Positions 44,499-52,938 of a DNA stretch of 64,000 nucleotides are shown here, in pieces (positions within the stretch are counted from its first letter, which is position 1; each line of letters begins with the position of its first letter). The DNA is from Sphaerisporangium sp. TRM90804 (lineage in GTDB: Bacteria; Actinomycetota; Actinomycetes; Streptosporangiales; Streptosporangiaceae). The stretch is taken from NCBI RefSeq assembly GCF_029846175.1, contig NZ_JARWAC010000038.1:22879-86878 (forward strand), given 5' to 3'. Below the pieces are notes generated by a model. The model had not been told where the DNA came from. It made no database searches and worked only from the letters and a program-made list of their open reading frames with translations. Made by a program: the position numbers and the translations under genes.

Positions 44499-44529
44499 AT
44501 AATAGACGGGCGCCCGACTACCATGTCAA
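44499..44529 (-). promoter_or_regulatory. Near-consensus promoter of the kinase operon
   Basis: On the minus strand, TTGACA (44524-44529) is a perfect -35 box and TATTAT (44499-44504) a 5/6 -10 box, 19 bases apart. It reads toward the PfkB kinase gene with a leader of roughly 40 bases. This is the best sigma-70-type promoter in the window. Confidence 0.75.
44503..44520. promoter_or_regulatory. Putative TetR operator
   Basis: The 18-bp near-perfect palindrome TAGACGGGC-GCCCGACTA (one mismatched pair) fills the spacer between the -35 and -10 boxes of the kinase promoter and overlaps a possible -10 (TACCAT) for the divergent TetR gene. Its length and position fit a TetR dimer that represses both directions. 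Confidence 0.7.
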
Positions 44530-44549
44530 GCTTCCGCCGGGAGGTCCGC

Positions 44550-45146
44550 ATGCCGAAGATCGTCGACCACGAGGAACGCCAGGGCGAGATCGTCGCCGCC
44601 GCGCGCAGGGTCATCCTCCGCGAGGGCATCGAGGCGGCCACCACCCGGGCCATCGCCAGGGAGGCGGGCTACTCCAACGGCGTGCTCACCCACTACTTCG
44701 CCGGCAAGGACGAGATCCTGCTGTCGGCGCTGCGCTCCTCCCACCGCCGCATCGTCGAGCGGCTCAGGGGCAAGCTCGCCGGGCGCACCGGGCTGGCGGC
44801 CCTGCGGGAGCTCCTGCTGGACAACCTGCCGCTGGACGACGAGCGCGCCCGGGAGACGGCGCTGGAGGTGGGGTTCTGGGGCCGCAGCCTGACCGGCGGC
44901 ACGCTGCTGGAGGTGCAGCGCGAGGAGGCCGCCGAGCTGCGCCGCCTCGTCCGCTCCCTGCTGGAGGCGGCGTCGGCCGCAGGCGAGATCACCACGGACG
45001 AGGCGCTGGACGACGTCGCCGAGCGCCTGCTCGCCCTGGTCGACGGGCTCAGCGTCCACCGCCTGCTCTACCCCGGCACGGTCACCGCCGGCGTCCTGCG
45101 GCGCGTGATGGAGGCCGAGCTCGACCGGCTGGCGAGGGCGGCGTGA
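44550..45146 (+). CDS. TetR-family regulator
   Basis: 198 residues. The helix-turn-helix is EAATTRAIAREAGYSNGVLTHYFAGKDEILL at about 28-58, and the C-terminal ligand domain resembles BetI/TetR_C_6 types. The ATG at 44550 follows GGGAGG by six bases. It is the first gene of a plus-strand pair with the class II aldolase and probably controls both divergent transcripts through the palindrome at 44503. Confidence 0.9.
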   Translation: MPKIVDHEERQGEIVAAARRVILREGIEAATTRAIAREAGYSNGVLTHYFAGKDEILLSALRSSHRRIVERLRGKLAGRTGLAALRELLLDNLPLDDERARETALEVGFWGRSLTGGTLLEVQREEAAELRRLVRSLLEAASAAGEITTDEALDDVAERLLALVDGLSVHRLLYPGTVTAGVLRRVMEAELDRLARAA

Positions 45147-45196
45147 GCACCATGGGGAGGCGGGCGGGCACGACGGTGAAAGAGGGGGGAGCGCTC

Positions 45197-45826
45197 ATGG
45201 AGATGGCCGCGGAGCGGGAGCGGCTTTGCGAGATCGGGCGGCGCATGGTGGAGACCGGCCTGGTGCTCGGCACCTCCGGCAACATCAGCGTCCGGCGCGG
45301 CGACCTGGTGGCGGTCACCCCCGGCGGGGTGGCGCTCGACCGGCTCACGCCCGCCGACTGCCCCGTCCTCGACTCCTCCGGCCGCGTCGTGGACGGCGCG
45401 CGGGCGCCGTCCTCGGAGGTCCCCATGCACCTGGCGGTCTACGAGGCCACCGACGCGGCGGCGATCGTGCACACCCATTCGCAGTACGCCGTCGTGGTCT
45501 CCACGACGATGACCGAGCTGCCGCCGATCCACTACAACGCGCTGCTGCTGGGCGGCGTGGTGCGCGTCGCGCCGTACGCCACGTACGGCACGCCCGAGCT
45601 GGCCGCCCACGTGCGTGCCGCGCTGGCGGGCAGGCAGGCGGCGCTCATGCAGAACCACGGGGCGATCGCGATCGGCCACGACCTCGACCAGGCCCTTTCT
45701 AGCGCCCGGCTGCTGGAGTGGCTGTGCACGGTCTACGTGCAGGCCAAGATGGTCGGCGAGCCGCGGATCCTCACCGAGGAGGAGCTCGTCGCCGTCATCG
45801 AACGCGCCGCGCAGTCCCCTCGCTGA
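45197..45826 (+). CDS. Class II aldolase/adducin family protein
   Basis: 209 residues, resembling L-fuculose-phosphate or ribulose-phosphate aldolases. Zinc ligands are His92 and His94 (VHTHSQ) and His154 (QNHGAIAIG); catalytic acid/base Glu74 lies in SSEVPMH. GTSGNISVR is the phosphate-binding loop. The ATG at 45197 is chosen because GGGGGAG lies seven bases upstream. It follows the TetR gene by 50 bp. With the PfkB kinase it suggests a phosphorylate-then-cleave route. Confidence 0.9.
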   Translation: MEMAAERERLCEIGRRMVETGLVLGTSGNISVRRGDLVAVTPGGVALDRLTPADCPVLDSSGRVVDGARAPSSEVPMHLAVYEATDAAAIVHTHSQYAVVVSTTMTELPPIHYNALLLGGVVRVAPYATYGTPELAAHVRAALAGRQAALMQNHGAIAIGHDLDQALSSARLLEWLCTVYVQAKMVGEPRILTEEELVAVIERAAQSPR

Positions 45827-46140
45827 CGCTGTGACGGTCGCGGGCACCGCGGCTCACCCGGCAGCCCCTCACGCGAGACGGATCGATCCCCGCCGCCGGC
45901 GCCCCGACGCGGGCGGCTCTCCAGCCCTGCCCGCACAAGGCGGACCGGAGCCGCGCCGCCCGGCGCTTGCCGATGCGGGCGCGCGCTTCACCCGGCCGTC
46001 CCCACACGAGGCGGACCGGACCCGCGCCGCCCGGGGCTCGGCGGCGGGTGCGGCGCTTCACCGGCCTTCCGCTACGCGTGTGGGACCGGACCCGCGCCGC
46101 CGTCCCCGGCGACGTGCGCCCTGGGCGGCATGGGCCCGGT
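45827..46140. repeat. Gap with three degenerate ~70-bp repeats
   Basis: Most of a 377-bp convergent gap between the aldolase and FHA genes. Three copies of a segment containing GGACCGGACCCGCGCCGCC begin near 45934, 46003 and 46074, so the period is about 70 bp. Frames here are Arg/Pro/Ala-rich and unsupported as genes. Confidence 0.55.
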
Positions 46141-46171
46141 CCCGTCCCGCCCCCGGGGGGGCGGTGACGGG
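46141..46171. terminator. Hairpin between aldolase and FHA genes
   Basis: CCCGTCCCGCCCC pairs with GGGGCGGTGACGGG with a single bulged base, across a short G/C loop. It lies in the convergent gap, 33 bases before the FHA stop, and could terminate both transcripts. Confidence 0.5.
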
Positions 46172-46203
46172 CCATCGCGAGGCACCGCTTCTGGGGCCTC
46201 GGG

Positions 46204-47916
46204 TCACTCGCCGCGCTGGGACTCGTACCGCATCGTGCGGGACACCCCGATGCGGACGGTGGTGCCCGGCAGGATGGGCACCGGCTCGTTCGGCGGGATG
46301 TCGTAGAAGTTGGGGTCGCCTGGGGGCTGCACCTGGGTGCCGTTGACCGACCCCAGGTCGATGAGGTTGACGTCCCATCCCTCCAGCCGCACCCGCAGGT
46401 GGCGGCGGGAGACCGAGCCGTCGGGGCTGGTCACCCTGGCGGGGCGCGCCTCGCCGGAGGTCACCTCGGGGGCCCGGTCGGGGTCGCGCCCGAGCAGGTA
46501 GTCGGCGTCGAGGTCGAGCGACGTGCCGTCGTCGAGCATCAGCGTGCCGAGCGCCGGCCGCTCCCCCTTGTACGGCACGAGGGAGCGCTGGGCGAGGACG
46601 ACGCCGCAGACCGCGCAGTAGGGCACCCGCGGGTCGTTGAAGTGGTCATTGCCGCAGTCGACGCCGTAGACCATGGGACGGCCGGCCGGCTCCGGGGCCG
46701 GGCCCAGCTCGGTGGCCTCCAGCGAGGAGCCGGTCCCCCGCGCGGCGTCGGCGTCGTCGAAGGGGAAGAAGTCGTGGTCGGGCGCCTCGGCCCGCCCGCC
46801 CTGCGCCCCCTCGGCGGACGGCGGCTCGGGGTCGGCCGGCAGGCCGGGCGAGGACTCGTACTCGCGCACGGGCACGGGGGACGGATCGGCGGCCGAGGGG
46901 CCGGTCGCGCCCGGCTGGGCGGGGTCGCCGGTCGGGTACGGCCGGTGCTCCGGCCCGCCCGGCGAGGCGAAGCCGCCAGAACCGGGGCCCGGACCGTAGC
47001 CGCCAGAGCCCGGCCCGTCGGCGCCGTAGCCGCCCTGGCCCGGCCCGTCCCCGCCGTAACCTCCGGGGCCGGGCCCGTCAGGGCCGGGACCGCCCGGGGG
47101 GAAGCCTCCGGAACCGGGACCGTCGAGACCAGGACCGCCCGGCCCGTACCCGCCCGGGCCGGGGCCGCCGGGCCCGTAGCCACCGGGGCCGGGCCCGACC
47201 GGGCCGGAGCCTCCCGGACCGGGGCCGTAGCCGCCCTGGCCAGGGCCTGCCGGGACCGGGCCGCCGGGGCCCGGGCCGAAACCGCCCGGGCCGGGGCCGC
47301 CGGGCCCCGCGAAGCCTCCCTGCGCGAAGTCCCCCGGGCCGAAGTCCGCGGGCGCGTGCTCGGCGGGCGGGCGGTGTGATCCGGCGCCGGCCCACCCGGG
47401 GGACGAGCCGGCTCCCGCCGCGTCCCCGCCGGGGCCGTCGCCGTGCCGGGAGAGCTCCTGGATCAGCCCGCCGCCGGGCATGATGCCGCCGTCCAGCCGC
47501 GCGCGCCCCAGCGGGGGGCCGGCGTCGGGAAGGCGCAGCTCGATGCGGTCGACCGGGCCCTGCACCAGGCGGTCGGTCCAGCTGAGGGCGTCCTTGCCGT
47601 CGAGGCTCACGTCGGTGCCCGGGCCGGTGATCGAGGCCCGGGCGCCGCCGCTGACCAGCACCGCGATGCCGCCGGCGGTGCCACCGGCCAGGGCGCAGGC
47701 GATCGGCTCGGCCGCCATCGACCGCGCCAGCACCTGGGCGGCGCGGCGGGCCAGCGTCCTGCCGTCCCCGCCGGCGGCGGCGGTCTCCTCCACGGCGGCG
47801 AGCAGCTCCTCGGCGACGGCGCCGGCCGCGTCGCAGACCAGCAGCAGGCCGCCCACATGGGCGATCAGCCCGTTGCCGGGAAGCGGACGCACCACTCCCA
47901 CGCCTTGCTCCGTCAC
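46204..47916 (-). CDS. FHA-domain protein with Gly/Pro-rich linker
   Basis: 570 residues. The N-terminal 160 residues form an alpha/beta domain of unknown type (GGLLLVCDAAGAVAEELL). About 180 residues of GPGGYGPGGPG-type repeats follow. A Cys-rich segment (VDCGNDHFNDPRVPYCAVCG) and a C-terminal FHA domain (LLGRDPDRAPEV, SVSRRHLRVR, DLGSVNGTQV) close the protein. The FHA domain should bind phosphothreonine, so a Ser/Thr kinase is a probable partner. GTG at 47916 is preferred because GGGGAG lies five bases upstream. Confidence 0.85.
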   Translation of the reverse strand: MTEQGVGVVRPLPGNGLIAHVGGLLLVCDAAGAVAEELLAAVEETAAAGGDGRTLARRAAQVLARSMAAEPIACALAGGTAGGIAVLVSGGARASITGPGTDVSLDGKDALSWTDRLVQGPVDRIELRLPDAGPPLGRARLDGGIMPGGGLIQELSRHGDGPGGDAAGAGSSPGWAGAGSHRPPAEHAPADFGPGDFAQGGFAGPGGPGPGGFGPGPGGPVPAGPGQGGYGPGPGGSGPVGPGPGGYGPGGPGPGGYGPGGPGLDGPGSGGFPPGGPGPDGPGPGGYGGDGPGQGGYGADGPGSGGYGPGPGSGGFASPGGPEHRPYPTGDPAQPGATGPSAADPSPVPVREYESSPGLPADPEPPSAEGAQGGRAEAPDHDFFPFDDADAARGTGSSLEATELGPAPEPAGRPMVYGVDCGNDHFNDPRVPYCAVCGVVLAQRSLVPYKGERPALGTLMLDDGTSLDLDADYLLGRDPDRAPEVTSGEARPARVTSPDGSVSRRHLRVRLEGWDVNLIDLGSVNGTQVQPPGDPNFYDIPPNEPVPILPGTTVRIGVSRTMRYESQRGE

Positions 47917-48115
47917 AGGAACTCCCCTCTCCGAGATGGCCGCCGGGTCGAACCCGTACGCGCAGGACCCCCTGCCCTGAGCCGCGCACGGGAGTCGCCC
48001 CGGGTAGAACCGGGCCGATGATGATGCGGCCGATGGCACCGGACCGTAGCAAAAAGCACAGCAGAAGTCCTTACCGGTACGAGCACCGTCAAAGGCCGCG
48101 CCGGAGAGTGCTGCC

Positions 48116-49255
48116 TCAGACGCCGGAGAAGACGCGGTTCACATCAGAGGTGACCAGCACGCCGTAGATGTCGCCGCCGCGCTCCACCAGCAGGTACTCC
48201 CCCGAGGGGGCGCCGCGCATGGCGTCCAGGAGGGACTCGCCCTCCAGATCGGCCGGCAGCACCAGGGACGGATCGAGCGTGCGGGCCAGCGAGCCGACGG
48301 TGACCCACGGCCGCCGCTGCTCGGGCGTGGCCGAGACGGCGGCCTCGTTGACGATGGCGATCGGCTTGCCGTCGTGGCCGACGACGACCAGGGCCCCGGC
48401 CCGGGCCTCCTGGGCCCGGCGCATCGCCTCGGCCAGCGGCACCTCGGCGGTCACCGGGATGGCGCGCCGGGCGAGCGTGCGGGCCTGCACCTGCGGCATG
48501 CGGGCGCGCACCTTGGCCACCCGCAGCGACTGCGAGGCGCCGATCCAGATGAAGGAGGCGAGCAGCACCGACCACAGCAGCATGCTCCAGCCGGGCTCCT
48601 GCCCGGTCAGCAGCGAGGCCCCCAGGGGGACGGCGACCAGCGCGACGGCGAGCGCCCGCCCGAACCAGGCGGCGGCGATCGTGCCGTAGCCGGCGTTGCG
48701 GGTGACCCGCCAGATGCCGGCGCGCAGCATGCGCCCGCCGTCGAGCGGCAGGCCGGGCAGCAGGTTGAAGACCCCGACGATGAGGTTGGACAGCCACAGC
48801 TGCCAGACCAGGACGTGCGCGATGGTGCCCACGGGGATCACGCCGCTGGCCACGTAGCCCGCCCCGGCGAGGAGCAGCGACAGCAGGGGGCCAGCGAAGG
48901 CGACGAGGAACTCCCTGGCGGGGGTCTCCGGCTCGCGCTCGATCTCCGACACCCCGCCCAGCAGGTACAGCGTGATGCGGCGGACGGGCAGGCCGAAGGC
49001 GCGCGCCACCACGCAGTGCGCCAGCTCGTGCAGCAGCACCGAGACGTAGAGGAACACCGCGAAGGCGAAGGCCACCAGGTAGGTGACCAGCGTGTCCCGG
49101 TCGGGGAGCTGGGCGGCCACCTGCGGCTGGAAGGTGTAGGTGATGAACGCCGCGACGATCAACCAGGTCGGCGAGACGTAGACGGGGATGCCGAACGGGC
49201 GTCCCATGCGCAGCCCCGGAGAAGACTCAGGCCGTTGCGGGGTCTGGGTGCTCAT
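48116..49255 (-). CDS. Site-2 protease family (M50) with CBS domains
   Basis: 379-residue intramembrane metalloprotease. Zinc ligands His76 and His80 with catalytic Glu77 lie in HELAH; the third ligand Asp is in NLLPGLPLDGGRM. About six membrane helices are followed by a pair of CBS-like domains (about 255-375). The start is ATG at 49255. It resembles Rip3-type proteases of mycobacteria. It diverges from the RecB-like gene. The cleaved membrane protein is unknown. Confidence 0.9.
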   Translation of the reverse strand: MSTQTPQRPESSPGLRMGRPFGIPVYVSPTWLIVAAFITYTFQPQVAAQLPDRDTLVTYLVAFAFAVFLYVSVLLHELAHCVVARAFGLPVRRITLYLLGGVSEIEREPETPAREFLVAFAGPLLSLLLAGAGYVASGVIPVGTIAHVLVWQLWLSNLIVGVFNLLPGLPLDGGRMLRAGIWRVTRNAGYGTIAAAWFGRALAVALVAVPLGASLLTGQEPGWSMLLWSVLLASFIWIGASQSLRVAKVRARMPQVQARTLARRAIPVTAEVPLAEAMRRAQEARAGALVVVGHDGKPIAIVNEAAVSATPEQRRPWVTVGSLARTLDPSLVLPADLEGESLLDAMRGAPSGEYLLVERGGDIYGVLVTSDVNRVFSGV

Positions 49256-49370
49256 GATGGTCTGTCTTCCCTCCTCGTGCCCTAGATGCTACGCGCCCGT
49301 GGGCCGGGATCGGCCGGTGGCGCCGGAGCGACCGGCCCGAAGTGTCGGCCCCCTGCCTTACAGTTCGGGC

Positions 49371-50231
49371 ATGAGCATCACGGAGCCGCCCGCGATCACA
49401 GGCAGCCTCTCGCCCTCCCGCGCGGGTGACTTCATGACGTGTCCGCTGCTCTACCGCTTCCGCGTGATCGACCGCCTGCCCGAGCGCCCCTCCGCGGCGG
49501 CCGTGCGCGGCACCCTGGTCCACGCGGTGCTGGAGCGGCTGTACGACCTTCCGGCGGCCGAGCGCACGGTCGCGGCCGCGCAGGCCATGCTCGACCCGCA
49601 GTGGGCCCGGCTGGTGGAGGAGGCCCCCGAGTTCGGCGCGCTGTTCGCCGACGACGGCGAGCACCAGAGCTGGCTCGGCCAGGCCCGGCAGATGCTGGAA
49701 CGTTACTTCGCCCTGGAGGACCCCCGCCGCCTGGAGCCGGCCCAGCGCGAGGTCTACGTCGAGTCCGTGCTCGACGGCGGGCTCATGCTGCGCGGGTACA
49801 TCGACCGGCTCGACGTCGCCGAAAGCGGCGACGTCCGCGTGGTCGACTACAAGACCGGCAGCGCGCCGGGGCCCGACTTCGAGGCCAAGGCGCTGTTCCA
49901 GATGAAGTTCTACGCGCTGGTGCTGTGGCGGCTGCACGGCACCGTCCCCCGGCTGCTGCAGCTCATGTACCTCGGCAACGGCGAGGTCCTGCGCTACGCG
50001 CCCGACGAGGCCGATCTGCGCGCCACCGAGCGCAAGGTGCGGGCCCTGTGGGAGGCCATCGAGCGGTCGCTCACCACCCGCGAGTGGCGGGCCCGCAGGA
50101 GCCGCCTGTGCGACTGGTGCGACCATCAGGCGATCTGCCCCGAGTGGGGGGGCACTCCCCCGCCGGTGCCCGACCGCCGCCCCGGCGACACGGTCCGCGG
50201 CTCGCGCCGCGCGGCCACCGACGAGCTCTGA
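49371..50231 (+). CDS. RecB-family exonuclease (PD-(D/E)XK)
   Basis: 286-residue nuclease of the Cas4/AddB-type family. The nuclease motif is DVRVVDYKTGSAPG; LSPSRAGDFMTCPLLYRF carries one Cys near the N terminus and RLCDWCDHQAICPEW carries three near the C terminus, the pattern that holds a 4Fe-4S cluster. The start is ATG at 49371. In mycobacteria a similar gene lies next to trmI and the proteasome genes, so the neighbourhood is partly conserved. Confidence 0.9.
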   Translation: MSITEPPAITGSLSPSRAGDFMTCPLLYRFRVIDRLPERPSAAAVRGTLVHAVLERLYDLPAAERTVAAAQAMLDPQWARLVEEAPEFGALFADDGEHQSWLGQARQMLERYFALEDPRRLEPAQREVYVESVLDGGLMLRGYIDRLDVAESGDVRVVDYKTGSAPGPDFEAKALFQMKFYALVLWRLHGTVPRLLQLMYLGNGEVLRYAPDEADLRATERKVRALWEAIERSLTTREWRARRSRLCDWCDHQAICPEWGGTPPPVPDRRPGDTVRGSRRAATDEL

Positions 50232-50263
50232 GCACGGCCACCCGCGACGTCCACCCGGTGCCC

Positions 50264-50509
50264 TCAGCCGGCCCCGTGGAGGGCCTCCCACTCCTCGTCG
50301 CGAAGCGGGGGCATGCCCAGGGAGGTCGCGGCCCTGTCGAGTTCGTCGCGGTCGAGGCTCCAGGAGCTGAGGAGGTCTTCGGTGTGCCTGCGCCGGCGTT
50401 CCGCCCGCACGAGCTCGGCGACGACCTCGCGCACCCGCCGCACCGTCTCCAGGTTCGCCTGGCGCTGAGCCTCCGGCAGGTCGCCGGGGTCGTAAGCCGG
50501 ATAGAGCAT
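50264..50509 (-). CDS. Small hypothetical helical protein
   Basis: 81 residues, predicted mostly helical with a charged middle (RQANLETVRRVREVVAELVRAERRRRH). ATG at 50509 has GGAGGGG six bases upstream, which supports translation. No family was recognised. It converges on the nuclease gene, 32 bp from its stop, and is divergent from the XRE regulator pair across about 300 bp. Confidence 0.6.
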   Translation of the reverse strand: MLYPAYDPGDLPEAQRQANLETVRRVREVVAELVRAERRRRHTEDLLSSWSLDRDELDRAATSLGMPPLRDEEWEALHGAG

Positions 50510-50817
50510 CGCCCCTCCTCGTGGTGGCGGGGCGACGCCGCCCCGTCGCGTGCGCGCGCCGGCCCCGGTGCGTCCCCGCCGCCGGTGCGGGACGGCGGGG
50601 ACGGGCACTGGACGCGGAGGTGCGACGAGCCCACGATGAGGGCGTGGCAATCGTCGTCGCCTCCGCGCGTCCGCCAGCCGACGGTACGCCCTTCCAGAGT
50701 GCCGCCCAAGCGCTACTCTCGGTACCCACTCCCCCGCGTCGCGTATTCGACATCTTGTGTGGAAACAGTTGTGGAAAGGCGTAAGGAGAGGGGTCATACT
50801 CCAGAGGAGGAGCCAGG
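50510..50817. other. Regulatory gap with an 11-bp hairpin
   Basis: 308-bp divergent gap. CGTCCCCGCCG (50571-50581) and CGGCGGGGACG (50593-50603) are exact inverted arms around 11 bases. Nearer the XRE gene the DNA is less GC-rich and has two TTGTG-GGAAA-like repeats (TTGTGTGGAAA and TTGTGGAAA at about 50755-50775), probably the promoter zone. The ribosome site GAGGAGGAG precedes the XRE start. Confidence 0.5.
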
Positions 50818-51642
50818 ATGCCCGCCCCCCGAGAGCTCGACCCGACCGCGTCCGCGCTCGCCCTCTTCGGCTACGAGCTGCGGCGTCACCGCACGGCCGC
50901 AGGGCTGACCCTCGAACAGCTCGCCCAGAAGATCTGCTTCTCGCAGGCCCTGGTCGGCATGGTGGAGAACGCCCGGCGTTCGCCGTCGCTCGACTTCGCC
51001 GAGCGCTGCGACCGGGTGCTCGACCTCGACGGGGCGCTGATGCGGCTGTGGCCGTTCGTCAACCGCGCGTCCACGCCCACCTGGTTCCGCCCGTGGCTGG
51101 AGGTGGAGGGCGAGGCGAGCATGCTGCACACGTGGGAGCCGCTGGTGGTGCCCGGCCTGCTGCAGACCGAGGAGTACGCGCGGGCCATCCTCAGGGGCGA
51201 GCCGCGGATCACCCCCGAGGGGGTGGAGGAGCAGGTGGCGGCGCGCATGGAGCGTCAGCGCATCTTCGAGCGCGCGGAGCCGCCGATGCTCTGGGCCGTC
51301 GTCGACGAGGGTGTGCTGCAGCGGCCGATCGGCACCGACGAGACCATGGCGGGCCAGCTCAAGCACCTGCTGGAGGCCGGCACCCTGCCGTATGTCACGA
51401 TCCAGGTCGTGCCGCTGAGCGCCCGCTCCACGACAGGGCTGGAGGGCGGGTTCGTCATCGCCCAGGCGCGGGGCCTGCCCGACACCGTGTACCTCGAGTG
51501 CGCGGGGCACTCGCAGGTCAGCGACCGAGGGCAGGAAGTTCACGGTGTCATGACCCGCTACGAGGTGATCCGCGCCGAGGCGCTTCCCCGGCGTGCGTCC
51601 CTCGACCTGATCAGGGAGACGATGGAGCGATGGATCGAATGA
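50818..51642 (+). CDS. XRE regulator with DUF5753 domain
   Basis: 274 residues. The N-terminal HTH (RTAAGLTLEQLAQKICFSQALVGMVENARRSP) is followed by the DUF5753 effector-like domain (YEVIRAEALP ... SLDLIRETM). Such proteins, with a DUF397 partner, are abundant in streptomycetes and relatives, where some (WhiJ/BldB-type systems) control development. ATG at 50818 follows GAGGAGGAGCCAGG. Its stop overlaps the DUF397 start by four bases (ATGA). Confidence 0.92.
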   Translation: MPAPRELDPTASALALFGYELRRHRTAAGLTLEQLAQKICFSQALVGMVENARRSPSLDFAERCDRVLDLDGALMRLWPFVNRASTPTWFRPWLEVEGEASMLHTWEPLVVPGLLQTEEYARAILRGEPRITPEGVEEQVAARMERQRIFERAEPPMLWAVVDEGVLQRPIGTDETMAGQLKHLLEAGTLPYVTIQVVPLSARSTTGLEGGFVIAQARGLPDTVYLECAGHSQVSDRGQEVHGVMTRYEVIRAEALPRRASLDLIRETMERWIE

Positions 51643-51845
51643 ACGACGAGCTGCGCGACGCCGCGTGGCGCAAGTCGAGCCGTTCGGGCAGCAGCGGCGG
51701 CAACTGCGTCGAGGTGGCCCGCCTGCCGGGCGGCCGGGTGGGCGTGCGCGACAGCAAGCGCCGCACCGGCCCCGCCCTCATCCTCGGCGCCGCCGCGTGG
51801 CGGGTGTTCAGCTCGGGCCTGAAGCAGGGGCGCTTCGACGGCTGA
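51639..51845 (+). CDS. DUF397 partner protein
   Basis: 68-residue DUF397 protein: AAWRKSSRSGSSGGNCVEVARLPGGRVGVRDSK is the family core. ATG at 51639 overlaps the XRE stop and is chosen because this overlap is usual for the pair; an ATG at 51630 is possible. The partner XRE protein may be modulated by it. Confidence 0.92.
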   Translation: MNDELRDAAWRKSSRSGSSGGNCVEVARLPGGRVGVRDSKRRTGPALILGAAAWRVFSSGLKQGRFDG

Positions 51846-51883
51846 GCGATCCGGTCGCCTCGCCCGCGGGCGGCGGCCGGGCG

Positions 51884-52762
51884 CTAACTCGCCTCATCGG
51901 CGAGCGGGCACGAGCCCTTCTCGACCCACGCGGCGAGCTCGCGCAGCGCGTCCGCGGACGGCGTGCCGGGCTCGACGGTGTACACGTAGAGCGTCTGGTC
52001 CGGCACCCCCGGCAGTGTCAGCGTCTGGTAGGTCACGGTGAACATGCCGACGACCGGATGGTTGTAGCGCTTGGTCCCGACCACCCGCTCGTGCACGTCG
52101 TGGTTGGCCCACAGGAGGCGGAAGGGCCCGCTCCGCGCCCACAGCTCCTCGATGAGCTCGCCGAGCAGCGGGTCGTCGGGGTGGCGCCCGAACTCGAAGC
52201 GCAGCATCGCCACGACGCCCTCGGTCACCTGCTCCCAGTCGGGGTGCAGGTGCCGCGCGCGCGGGTGAAGGAAGATCAGCAGCGCGGCGTTGCGCTCCCT
52301 GGCCGGCAGGGAGTCCAGGTCGTACTCGCTCGCCATGCCTCGGAAGAGCGCGTTCTGGGCCAGGATCTCGCACCTGCGGCCGACCACGAAGGCGGGGGCG
52401 CCCGCGCGGTGGAGGGTGTCCAGAAGCTGGTGGGTCTCCGGCCGCACCCGCTGCGGCGGCTCGGGGCGGCGATGCCTCGCCGGGACCGGCGGGCAGGCGA
52501 GGTCCAGCAGGTGCGTCCGCTCGGTCTCGTCCAGGCGCAGGGCGTCGGCGATCGCCTCCAGCACCTCCGGCGAGGCGTTGTGGCTGCGGCCCTGCTCCAG
52601 CCGGGTGTAGTAGTCCACGCTGACGCCCGCGAGGCGTGCCAGCTCCTCCCGGCGCAGTCCCGGCACGCGCCGCCGCCCGCGCGGCTCCACGCCGACGTCG
52701 GCGGGGAGCAGCCGGGCACGCCGGGTGCGCAGGAACTCCCCGAGCCCCATCGTGCGGTCCAT
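51884..52762 (-). CDS. XRE regulator with MmyB-like domain
   Basis: 292 residues. HTH near the N terminus (LRREELARLAGVSVDYYTRLEQG) followed by the MmyB-like ligand-binding domain (FVVGRRCEILAQNALFRGM ... LWANHDVHERVVGTKRYNHPVVG). The family binds hydrophobic ligands and regulates an adjacent gene in many cases; no dehydrogenase lies beside it here. ATG at 52762 lacks a good ribosome site and may be leaderless. Confidence 0.9.
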   Translation of the reverse strand: MDRTMGLGEFLRTRRARLLPADVGVEPRGRRRVPGLRREELARLAGVSVDYYTRLEQGRSHNASPEVLEAIADALRLDETERTHLLDLACPPVPARHRRPEPPQRVRPETHQLLDTLHRAGAPAFVVGRRCEILAQNALFRGMASEYDLDSLPARERNAALLIFLHPRARHLHPDWEQVTEGVVAMLRFEFGRHPDDPLLGELIEELWARSGPFRLLWANHDVHERVVGTKRYNHPVVGMFTVTYQTLTLPGVPDQTLYVYTVEPGTPSADALRELAAWVEKGSCPLADEAS

Positions 52763-52938
52763 CTGTCCAGTATGTCGTCTATAGTGGCCCTTCTTGTCTT
52801 GGGGGCGGTTTGGGGGATCTGCCGGTCCCTGGGTGCAGAGGGCCTGGTACAGCGCTTTCCGAGCCCCTTCCCGATGCCATGCTGGAAGGCGGGGCCACCG
52901 CGCACAGCGGCGGCCGCGATCGGGGGGAGGGCGAGATC

